From contig PBTU01000084.1 in the NCBI GenBank assembly GCA_002729295.1, positions 2,458 through 8,390 on the forward strand: a stretch of DNA of 5,933 bases, in the 5' to 3' direction. This stretch comes from Verrucomicrobiales bacterium (lineage in GTDB: Bacteria; Verrucomicrobiota; Verrucomicrobiia; Verrucomicrobiales; Akkermansiaceae). Below are positions 1 through 5,783 of this stretch, piece after piece. The translations under genes and the position numbers were made by a program. The notes under the pieces were generated by a model. That model worked only from the letters and a program-made list of their open reading frames with translations. It was not told the DNA's origin and did not search any database. Every line of letters starts with the position of its first letter. The stretch's first letter is position 1.

Positions 1-80
1 GTCCAGCCAATTTCCTTGGTGGCTTTGATCTGGGTGGCGAGGTCTTTGGCTGCTTCGTCAGCGAATCCGGTCAAATACAT
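1..80 (-). CDS. Sugar phosphate isomerase/epimerase-like TIM-barrel protein (N-terminus only)
   Basis: Only the first 26 codons are inside the window; the gene runs off the left edge. The start is the ATG at 80-78, and the peptide begins MYLTGFADEAAKDLATQIKA and continues to a Gly-Trp. The pattern 'TGFADEA..DL..QI...KE.GW' is the typical opening of xylose-isomerase-like TIM-barrel proteins (AP endonuclease 2 superfamily), where the first beta strand carries the GFADE segment and the following helix presents a substrate for the barrel. Such proteins isomerise, epimerise or dehydrate sugars and inositols in the cytoplasm. The gene starts 37 nt after the stop of the sugar-porter gene on the same strand, so it is probably cotranscribed and acts on the imported sugar. 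I see no good Shine-Dalgarno sequence. The exact reaction cannot be told from this fragment. Confidence 0.7.
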   Translation of the reverse strand, partial: MYLTGFADEAAKDLATQIKATKEIGW

Positions 81-117
81 GGCCGTAACTAAACCCGATT
101 GGGGGATTGGAAAACTC

Positions 118-1704
118 TTATTTCTTGCCGAGCTTTTCTTCCATCTGCTCAAGGCTGATTCCCTTGGTCTCTGGCACCATGATACAAACCCAAATGAGCT
201 GCAGGATCATCATAAAGGCAAAAAAACCAAAGATCGCGGTGGCTGAGAAATTTTCCATGGCCAAGGGGAATGCAAAAGTAAGAATGGCGGCGAACACCCA
301 GTGAGCGGCGCTTCCAAGCGATTGTCCAAAGGCCCGGGCAGCGGCGGGGAAGATTTCGGAAATGAAGACCCAGATTACTGCTCCTTGTCCCACGGCATGG
401 GCGGCAATGAAACCCAGAATGCAAACGAGAACAAGGACACTTCCGCCGCCCGCTTTGTCGGAGGCTTCCTTGAGAGCTGCTTCGGCGATCTCGATGTTTT
501 CTTTTTCGGTCAATCCCTTGGGCAGGTCGACGCCTTTTCCCGCATAGGCTTGGTCATTGGATGATTCGACGAGCGCAACGCGGGCATTTTCGAAAGTCTC
601 TTCCGCACTTTTCCTACGCTCTTCCGAGAGGTCGGTTTTGGCCACTTCGACAATGGCTCCTTTCAAGCGGATTGCTTTCTCTGCAACCTGAAAGGGGGCT
701 TTGTAATGTGAAAATGCCCAAGCGCAGATGGTCAGGGAAACGATGTAGCCGATCGAACCGACAAAAAGCAAACTACGTCGCCCAAGTTTGTCGATAAGGC
801 GCAAGCCAACGAGGGTGAAGATGAGATTTACTAGTGTGATCAGAGAGGCATTGAAGAGTGATTGGCCTGGATCAAATCCGGTCATGCCGAGAATGCGGGG
901 TGAGAAGCCCAGAATGGCATTGATGCCCGAGAGTTGGTTGAAGAAGGCGATGAGGAAAGCGAGGACCAGTGCGAGCTTGAGGGGGTTCCAAAAAACCTTG
1001 GGCGAACCTGTTTGCCGGTGTGAGGCTTGCTCGATCTCGACAACCTTTGCTTCAAGTTCGTTCTCACTGAAGGAGGGGTTAATTTGTCCTAAGATGGCTT
1101 TCCCTTCATCTCGCTTTCCTTGATCGATGAGCCAGCGCGGACTTTCGGGAAGAGAAAAGCACATGAAGCTGTAGACGAGCGCGGGGAGGGCCTCGATTCC
1201 CAACATCCAACGCCACGCGGTCTCGGCATCAATGATGGATGCAATGAGGGCATTAGACAGAGTTGCGATGAGAAGTCCCAGGACGATATTGAACTGAAAC
1301 ATTCCGGTGAGACGCCCGCGTCGGTCGGCGGGGGAAATTTCCGAGATGAAAAGTGGGGCCGTTACCGTGGAGATCCCAATACCTAATCCGCCAATGAATC
1401 GTGAAATTGAAAAGAAGGTGATATCGGTTGCCAGCCCAGACCCAAGGGCCGAGATAAAATAGAGAATGCCAATCCAGAGCAGTGTTTTCTTTCGTCCAAA
1501 GCGATCAGTGGGAATCGCTCCGAAGATCGCTCCGAAAACGGTCCCCCAAAGAGCCGAACTCATTGCGAGTCCGTGTTGAATCCCCGTGAGTCCCCAGAGG
1601 CTTTGAATTCGCTGTTCGGCACCCGAGATGACGATGAGGTCAAATCCAAAAATAAACCCGGCCAGCGCGCAGGTGATGGCCCAGAAGAGAAGACGGTTTT
1701 TCAT
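118..1704 (-). CDS. Sugar-porter family MFS transporter with a large TM9-TM10 insertion
   Basis: A 528-residue inner-membrane transporter of the major facilitator superfamily, sugar porter family (XylE/GLUT type). Family signatures are present in order: FGFD in TM1 with the proton-coupling-type Asp22; the DRFGRKK loop 2-3 (67-73); R102 in SRFIGGLGIG; loop 4-5 around DRRGR (127-131); PESPRWL (186-192) after TM6; QLSGIN in TM7 (257-262); LGRRS in loop 8-9 (307-311); W445 and SEIFP in TM10 (449-453); and PETKG (511-515) after TM12. By alignment to XylE from memory, sugar-contacting Gln289, Asn294 and Trp392 match Q257, N262 and W445, while the Gln288 and Gln415 positions are N256 and H468. This suggests proton-coupled uptake of a monosaccharide whose identity is unknown. 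Residues about 334-420 are an unusual charged insertion between TM9 and TM10. The ATG at 1704 has no clear Shine-Dalgarno. The gene probably forms an operon with the downstream isomerase-like gene. Confidence 0.93.
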   Translation of the reverse strand: MKNRLLFWAITCALAGFIFGFDLIVISGAEQRIQSLWGLTGIQHGLAMSSALWGTVFGAIFGAIPTDRFGRKKTLLWIGILYFISALGSGLATDITFFSISRFIGGLGIGISTVTAPLFISEISPADRRGRLTGMFQFNIVLGLLIATLSNALIASIIDAETAWRWMLGIEALPALVYSFMCFSLPESPRWLIDQGKRDEGKAILGQINPSFSENELEAKVVEIEQASHRQTGSPKVFWNPLKLALVLAFLIAFFNQLSGINAILGFSPRILGMTGFDPGQSLFNASLITLVNLIFTLVGLRLIDKLGRRSLLFVGSIGYIVSLTICAWAFSHYKAPFQVAEKAIRLKGAIVEVAKTDLSEERRKSAEETFENARVALVESSNDQAYAGKGVDLPKGLTEKENIEIAEAALKEASDKAGGGSVLVLVCILGFIAAHAVGQGAVIWVFISEIFPAAARAFGQSLGSAAHWVFAAILTFAFPLAMENFSATAIFGFFAFMMILQLIWVCIMVPETKGISLEQMEEKLGKK

Positions 1705-1732
1705 AGAGATAGGGATATGGTTCGCATCTCTA
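1704..1732. promoter_or_regulatory. Inverted repeat between divergent genes, candidate operator
   Basis: TAGAGAT (1704-1710) and ATCTCTA (1726-1732) are perfect 7-bp complementary arms around a 15-nt spacer. Their centres are 22 bp apart, about two helical turns. The dyad abuts and overlaps the MFS start codon and lies 22 nt upstream of the ATG of the winged-helix gene. A repressor bound there could control both directions. This is a position-based inference. A 7-bp dyad in a short gap can occur by chance, and OmpR-type proteins usually bind direct repeats, so the neighbouring winged-helix protein is not an obvious ligand. Confidence 0.3.
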
Positions 1733-1754
1733 ACAAGGTCGGGGAACTAGGTCG

Positions 1755-2208
1755 ATGCCGGAAGTTGCAAGGCTACGTGAGAATCTTCTCCACGACATGA
1801 CCGTGCACGTCGGTGAGGCGGAAGTTGCGTCCTTTGTATTTAAAGACGAGTTTTTTGTGCTCGATGCCAAGGAGGTGGAGCTTTACGAAAAGATGATCGC
1901 GGGAGTGAAAGCCAAAAAAATTAGCCAGGAGAAGATGATTATCGGACGACCAGGAGATTGGGCTGACCCCGCGCGAGTTCTTGATGTTGGTGTTATTGAA
2001 TGAAGAGGTGAGCCGTCCGGTCTCTCGTGATGAATTCATCGATCGATATTGGGGCATGAATTGCTTCCCCGACTCTCACACTCTGGATCAGCACATTCAC
2101 ATGCTGCGGAAAAAGATCGGTGGCGAGACAAGCGTGATCGAGACGGTGCGGGGTATGGGTTACCGCTTTCGTTCTTGCGAGAGTCAGCAACGAGGGCACT
2201 CTGCATGA
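1755..2208 (+). pseudogene. OmpR/PhoB-type winged-helix DNA-binding protein, frameshifted
   Basis: Two overlapping reading frames together make one winged-helix protein. The first frame starts at ATG 1755 (stop codon upstream at 1731; ATG 1797 is an alternative start) and gives acidic, strand-rich sequence ending in SQEKMII. The second frame continues from about 1945 as DDQEIGLTPREFLML, then RDEFIDRYW, then the recognition-helix segment SHTLDQHIHMLRKKIG, then the wing IETVRGMGYRF, and stops at 2208. 'GLTPREF' and 'RG.GYRF' are hallmarks of the trans_reg_C domain of response regulators. Skipping one base in the GG at 1944-1945 fuses the frames into a protein of about 150 residues. The second frame cannot extend further upstream because of a TGA at 1936-1938. 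There is no phosphorylatable receiver domain, so even the repaired protein would be a stand-alone DNA-binding domain. The gene is divergent from the MFS gene and abuts the CPXCG gene. Whether the shift is a sequencing error, a real mutation or recoding cannot be decided here. Confidence 0.65.
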
Positions 2209-2209
2209 G

Positions 2210-2374
2210 ATGACGGTGCAATGTCCGACCTGTTTTGAGTTCTTCGAAGTGTCCGAGGTGGCTCCCGAAGACTATGGCACACAATTGGATTACGACTGTG
2301 AGGTCTGCTGCCGGCCATTGGTTTTATTGGTAGGCGAGGACGGAGAATTGAGTGCGATGAGTCTTGATGAATGA
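2210..2374 (+). CDS. CPXCG-motif cysteine-rich small protein
   Basis: A 54-residue ORF whose ATG at 2210 lies one base after the winged-helix stop codon (2206-2208). The other nearby ATG, at 2205, stops after two codons. The protein opens with MTVQCPTCFEFFEV and later has DYDCEVCCRPLVLLV. A CPxC pair (C5, C8) and a CxxCCRP group (C30, C33, C34) separated by about 22 residues are the signature of the CPXCG-motif-containing family (Cys_rich_CPXG), small zinc-ribbon-like cytoplasmic proteins of unknown function. The acidic character and length near 55-65 residues fit that family. The first knuckle here reads CPTCF rather than the usual CPxCG. Its last eight bases overlap the glycosyltransferase start, which suggests translational coupling in one operon. 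Confidence 0.85.
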   Translation: MTVQCPTCFEFFEVSEVAPEDYGTQLDYDCEVCCRPLVLLVGEDGELSAMSLDE

Positions 2375-3350
2375 TCTGGTTTCGGTCGTTTTTCCAGTCG
2401 GTCCCGGAGTGGTCTCGGCAAGAGAGGCCTTGGATGATTTACTGGGGCAGACCTGGCAGAATCTGGAAATCATTGCAGTTTTGAATGGTTGTCTTCCTGA
2501 GGTGCGTGAGAGATTTCTCGCAAAGAAGGATAAGCGGCTGCGTGTCTTGGATTTGGGTGAAGAACCGCAACTTCTTCCTGCATTGAATTTAGCGATCAAG
2601 GAGAGTCGGGGAAAGTGGTTGGCGCGGATGGATTCGGATGACCGGTGCTCTGCGACTCGAATCGAAAAGCAGCTTGAGTTGTTGCAATCGGTGGATGTTG
2701 TGACCTGTGAAATCGAATTGGTCGGAGCGCTCGGCGATGGGATGTGGCGATATGTTGATTGGGTCAATAAACTCAAGGATCCCGCGAAGGAACGCTTCGT
2801 CGAGAGCCCGGTGGTGCAGCCCACGGTGATGATGTCGAAGGAGCTATTCTTGAAAGTGGGTGGCTATCAGGAAAATGGCTTTGCCGAGGACTACGACCTT
2901 TGGCTTCGGTTACTGGCAATGGGTGCCCGGTTTGGGAGAGTCCCGGAAAAACTTTATCGCTGGCATGATCGGAATGATCGTCTCACTCGAAGCGACCCAA
3001 GATTTGGCCACAAGCAAATGCTTGCTTTGAAAGCGGCGCGTCTGGCTGACCTTCCCGAGGTCATGGAAAGGGGTGTTGTTGTCGCGGGCGCCGGTCCCAT
3101 TGGCAAAGTCCTCGCTCGGGAACTCCTTTCCTGCGGAGTGGAAGTTTATGGATTCTTCGAAGTCAGCCCGAAGCGCATTGGGAGCACCTGCCAGGATCGC
3201 CCCATCGTCTCTAATGCCGAGCTGGGAAAAGTCTGGAAATCTGCAATTCTTCTCTCCGCCGTCGGTGTTTCCGGTGGGCGGGACAAAGTCCGCGCAGTAG
3301 CCGAAACGGCAGGATATGACGAGGGAGATAACTTTTGGTGCTGCTGCTGA
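2367..3350 (+). CDS. Family 2 glycosyltransferase fused to a C-terminal Rossmann-like domain
   Basis: A 327-residue protein, taking ATG 2367 as start; TTG 2364 is one codon upstream. The N-terminal two thirds (about 4-220) is a GT-A fold: LVSVVFPV as first strand, QTWQNLEIIAVLNG as the second helix/strand, and the nucleotide-sugar and metal-binding MDSDD motif (D89-D92). QPTVMMSKELFLKVGGY (151-167) follows, then the ED catalytic-base motif (E174-D175) in FAEDYDLWLRL, then the W199-H200 pair. These motifs indicate transfer of a sugar from a nucleotide sugar to an unknown acceptor, as in polysaccharide or LPS assembly. Residues about 236-327 form a second domain, VVVAGAGPIGKVLARELL, with a GxGxxG dinucleotide-binding loop (G241, G243, G246) and alternating strands. 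It resembles the N-terminal domain of PglD-like proteins or a CoA/NAD-binding fold. No membrane segments are seen. The C-terminus ends in three cysteines. It overlaps the CPXCG gene by 8 nt. Confidence 0.88.
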   Translation: MNDLVSVVFPVGPGVVSAREALDDLLGQTWQNLEIIAVLNGCLPEVRERFLAKKDKRLRVLDLGEEPQLLPALNLAIKESRGKWLARMDSDDRCSATRIEKQLELLQSVDVVTCEIELVGALGDGMWRYVDWVNKLKDPAKERFVESPVVQPTVMMSKELFLKVGGYQENGFAEDYDLWLRLLAMGARFGRVPEKLYRWHDRNDRLTRSDPRFGHKQMLALKAARLADLPEVMERGVVVAGAGPIGKVLARELLSCGVEVYGFFEVSPKRIGSTCQDRPIVSNAELGKVWKSAILLSAVGVSGGRDKVRAVAETAGYDEGDNFWCCC

Positions 3351-3551
3351 AGGCAAACCACGAAACTTGCGAAATCGACTAAAATTTGGAATCACATCGA
3401 ATTGGATTCTCTTGGTTTTCGGGGATTTAGTCTATTTGGTGAGTTTCGTAGTTCCTGGATCGCCAGATCAGAGGGAAAAGATGCGAAATTCGATGAGATT
3501 TCGACTTGCCTTTAGTGTTCGGCTGACCCAGTTTCCCGCCCGCATCAACGG

Positions 3552-3628
<77 letters not shown>

Positions 3629-3632
3629 CTCT

Positions 3633-3662
3633 AAAAAAGGCGGCCTTCGGGTGGCCTTTTTT
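3633..3662 (+). terminator. Intrinsic terminator after tRNA-Pro, bidirectional
   Basis: A-rich arm AAAAAAGGCGGCC and T-rich arm GGTGGCCTTTTTT fold into a 13-position stem with one mismatch and one G-T pair, closed by a C(TTCG)G tetraloop. It lies four bases past the tRNA CCA. The minus strand also ends in GCCTTTTTT, so the same hairpin can stop transcription of the minus-strand RelE-like gene, whose stop is about 120 nt away. Confidence 0.92.
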
Positions 3663-3783
3663 GAAATGTCCTCCAAATTTCTCTTCAGGCCTCCGAACTT
3701 TGGTGAAGAACCGATTGAGGTGGCGAATCAAGGCTACAGGCCGAGTTCGACCGGATGCGTCTCGGGGGATTCTTCCGTGTCCA

Positions 3784-4146
3784 TTACGATCTTCGCGCCT
3801 GGCGGCCTTCGTCGATGAGATTCCAGAAGTGCTTGGAGTCGGCCAGCGCCTCATCCTCACCGAGAGGGAGTTTTGAGCGGAAGAGGAAGTCGGAAAAGGT
3901 GCCTTTGTGGAGCACGCGGTGAACAACGACTTGCTCGTCGACGACTTCGAAATAAAAGCGCCAATCCAGGGTGCGGAAGCGGTAGAGGGTCTTGCCGTCA
4001 CGCTCGATTTTACCAAAGCGTTCATCATCGAGATGCTCGAGATCGTCTTCGGTGACCTTGAATTCATCGAGGAGTTCCAGTTGCTCGAGAGTATCGAGTT
4101 GGGAAATCTCAGCAGCACTGATTTCATTGAAGACGATTTGAAGCAC
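3784..4146 (-). CDS. RelE/ParE-like toxin-fold protein, solitary
   Basis: A 120-residue protein starting at GTG (4146-4144), with AAGG about 10 nt upstream. The middle, residues about 45-91 (GKIERDGKTLYRFRTLDWRF, then FEVVDEQVVVHRVLHKGTF), has the beta-hairpin pattern of the RelE/ParE superfamily: 'LYR.R..DWR..FEV...VVV.RV.HK' corresponds to the family's 'yRlRvGdyRviYei...vvvl.v.hR'. Basic residues R56, R58, R63, R77 and K81 lie where such toxins carry RNA- or gyrase-facing charges, but I cannot assign catalytic residues. The N-terminal 40 residues are acidic and helical (DTLEQLELLDEF) and the C-terminal 30 are an extra tail, so it is longer than the usual 85-100. No antitoxin-like ORF flanks it: one side is the divergent comM, the other the tRNA terminator. 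It may be a diverged housekeeping member rather than an active toxin. Confidence 0.72.
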   Translation of the reverse strand: MLQIVFNEISAAEISQLDTLEQLELLDEFKVTEDDLEHLDDERFGKIERDGKTLYRFRTLDWRFYFEVVDEQVVVHRVLHKGTFSDFLFRSKLPLGEDEALADSKHFWNLIDEGRQARRS

Positions 4147-4199
4147 GGCGCGACCTTAGCGGAAAAATGCCGTCGACTCAAACCCCGCAAAACAAAAGC

Positions 4200-4228
4200 G
4201 TGACTACTGTTTAATTGAACAGTATATT
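4200..4228 (+). promoter_or_regulatory. Candidate sigma70-type promoter of comM-tag, possibly leaderless
   Basis: A -35-like GTGACT (4200-4205, four of six bases of TTGACA) and a -10-like TATATT (4223-4228, five of six bases of TATAAT) are separated by exactly 17 bp. Transcription would start about 7 nt after the -10 element, at 4235-4236, which is at the comM ATG. There is no Shine-Dalgarno sequence between the -10 and the ATG, only T-rich sequence, which agrees with a leaderless transcript. Confidence 0.5.
4205..4224. promoter_or_regulatory. LexA-type SOS box
   Basis: TACTGTTTAATTGAACAGTA has perfect outer arms TACTGT/ACAGTA and satisfies the CTGT-N8-ACAG rule of the gammaproteobacterial LexA box. 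Its core TGTTT-AATT-GAACA (4208-4221) differs by one base from TGTTC-N4-GAACA, the motif I recall for Verrucomicrobia LexA and close to the Gram-positive GAAC-N4-GTTC type. The box fills the spacer between the -35 and -10 elements of comM, a position where bound LexA would block RNA polymerase. The divergent RelE-like gene starts 58 nt away and could share it. LexA itself is not in the window, so binding is inferred. Confidence 0.65.
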
Positions 4229-4235
4229 GCTTTTT

Positions 4236-5783
4236 ATGATTTCAAAGGTCTATAGCGCAGCTCTACGAGGAGTGGAGTCGGTCGAAGTGGAGGTCGAAGT
4301 GAGTGCCCGCGAGGCCGACGGTCAAAATGCCGGTCGCATCGTCATCGTGGGATTGCCTGACGCGGCAGTTCGCGAGAGTGGGGAGCGGGTAACGACAGCG
4401 CTCAGCGCCTCGGCTCTGCCATACACATATGGTGTGCATACCATCAACCTCGCTCCGGCGGATTTGAAGAAGGAAGGTCCGGCATTTGATCTGCCGATCG
4501 CTCTGGCCATGACGGCGTGCGAACAGCAGGAGGACCTCCCGCAAGCGAAGGATCTCGTTATCGTTGGAGAGCTAGCACTAGACGGCTCGCTGCGACCGGT
4601 TAAAGGCGCGCTCTCGATCGCTCTTGGAGCGAAAGCGGCGGGACGACGTCGTTTGCTGCTGCCGAAAGCAAATGCCCGAGAGGCCGCCATGGTGATCGGA
4701 TTGGAAGTCTACGGGTTGACTTCCTTGCACGAAGCCTGGGCTTTTGTCACCGGAGAGAAGACACTCTCTCCCGAGCCTCGCCCGCCAAGAATTTCCACTC
4801 CGCGAAGAGATCACTCGGCCGATCTCGATGAAGTGAAAGGACAGTACCACGTGAAGCGCGCGCTCGAAGTCGCCGCCGCTGGCGGACATAATTTACTGAT
4901 GGTTGGACCGCCAGGAACCGGCAAGTCGATGATCGCCAAACGCATGGGCACGATTATGCCGGAGATGACGGAGGAGGAGGCGATTGAAACGACACGAATT
5001 CATTCAGTAGCCGGGCTACTCAATGCCCGCGAAGGTCTTGTCACCGAACGTCCTTTTCGATCCCCGCACCATACGATCAGTGATGTGGGTCTCCTCGGCG
5101 GAGGAACTAATCCAGGCCCCGGTGAAATTTCGCTCGCGCACAATGGTGTTCTTTTCCTTGATGAACTTCCTGAGTATCGCCGTTCCACTCTCGAAGTTCT
5201 TCGCCAGCCGCTCGAGGATGGCGAGGTGACCATTTCCCGCGCAGCCGGGACTCTTCGATTCCAAACAAAATTCTTATTAGCTGCAGCTCTCAATCCATGT
5301 CCCTGCGGTTTTCATGGTGACCCGGTCAGGCAATGCCGTTGCAGTCCACGTCAGGTGGAAAACTATCGACAGAAAATTTCCGGGCCGCTGTTAGATCGTA
5401 TCGATCTTCATGTCGAGGTTCCGCTCATCGACTACAAGCAACTCTCTTCCGATGAAGTCAGCGAATCGTCGACCACGGTGCGGGATCGTGTCATGAATTG
5501 CCGTCGCTTGCAGGAAGAACGCTTTGCCGACATGCCTGGTGTGCGCGTCAACAGCGACATGGGGCCCAAGGTCATGCGGCAGGAATGCAAGGTCAGTTCG
5601 GAGTGTTCCGTGTTGTTAGAGCAAGCGATGGAGCAACTCCATTTTTCGGCGCGTGCACACGACCGGATCTTGAAAGTAGCGCGGACCATTGCCGATCTCG
5701 GCGGAGTAGGGGAGCTGAGTGTGGAGCACGTTTTGGAGGCAATTCAATATCGCAGCCTTGACCGCAAGCTGAGTTTCTCATGA
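4236..5783 (+). CDS. comM: ComM/YifB-type AAA+ ATPase, Mg-chelatase family branch-migration helicase
   Basis: A 515-residue protein, full length for the family (about 500-515), from ATG 4236. The N-terminal ~170 residues form the Lon-protease-like domain of ComM, seen in RIVIVGLPDAAVRESGERV (34-52) and NLAPADLKKEGPAFDLPIAL (71-90). The AAA+ core has Walker A GPPGTGKS (224-231), the RPFRSPHHTISDVGLLGGG block (272-290) and Walker B GVLFLDE (304-310). A four-cysteine zinc-knuckle-like patch follows, NPCPCG...CRC (C355, C357, C367, C369), then SGPLLDRIDLHVEVP (382-396). The C-terminal Mg_chelatase_C region contains SARAHDRILKVARTIADL. Characterised ComM proteins form hexamers that drive branch migration during integration of DNA taken up by natural transformation. 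The upstream SOS-like box and the overlapping tag gene suggest a wider DNA-repair role here. An in-frame TTG at 4215 is rejected as start because it lies inside the operator. Confidence 0.95.
   Translation: MISKVYSAALRGVESVEVEVEVSAREADGQNAGRIVIVGLPDAAVRESGERVTTALSASALPYTYGVHTINLAPADLKKEGPAFDLPIALAMTACEQQEDLPQAKDLVIVGELALDGSLRPVKGALSIALGAKAAGRRRLLLPKANAREAAMVIGLEVYGLTSLHEAWAFVTGEKTLSPEPRPPRISTPRRDHSADLDEVKGQYHVKRALEVAAAGGHNLLMVGPPGTGKSMIAKRMGTIMPEMTEEEAIETTRIHSVAGLLNAREGLVTERPFRSPHHTISDVGLLGGGTNPGPGEISLAHNGVLFLDELPEYRRSTLEVLRQPLEDGEVTISRAAGTLRFQTKFLLAAALNPCPCGFHGDPVRQCRCSPRQVENYRQKISGPLLDRIDLHVEVPLIDYKQLSSDEVSESSTTVRDRVMNCRRLQEERFADMPGVRVNSDMGPKVMRQECKVSSECSVLLEQAMEQLHFSARAHDRILKVARTIADLGGVGELSVEHVLEAIQYRSLDRKLSFS

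Noticed and set aside
1911..1938. A7 run (1914-1920) in the winged-helix gene as a slippery site explaining the frame change
   Set aside because: Losing one A would move to the second frame but run into TGA at 1936-1938, and gaining one leads to the third frame. Neither joins the two winged-helix halves, so the change must lie after 1938.
3484..3503. CGAAAT/ATTTCG inverted repeat in the gap upstream of tRNA-Pro
   Set aside because: Six-base arms in AT-rich sequence with no T-tract and no promoter geometry; expected by chance. I see nothing else supportable in 3351-3551.
3734..3784. A 16-codon minus-strand ORF overlapping the RelE-like stop as TAATG, a possible antitoxin remnant
   Set aside because: Far too short for an antitoxin and the TAATG overlap alone is weak evidence.
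3666..3818. A 50-codon plus-strand ORF (MSSKFLFRPPNFGEEP...) directly after the terminator
   Set aside because: Its composition is not implausible, but it has no ribosome binding site, begins only three bases after a strong terminator, overlaps the RelE-like gene tail to tail by 35 nt, and resembles no family I know.
3907..4203. A 98-codon plus-strand ORF with plausible acidic sequence
   Set aside because: It is the complementary-strand shadow of the RelE-like gene, whose minus-strand product has recognisable family motifs.
4215..4217. TTG as the comM start
   Set aside because: It lies in the centre of the LexA-like box and upstream of the -10 element. ATG 4236 gives the expected MISKVYSAAL opening of ComM proteins.
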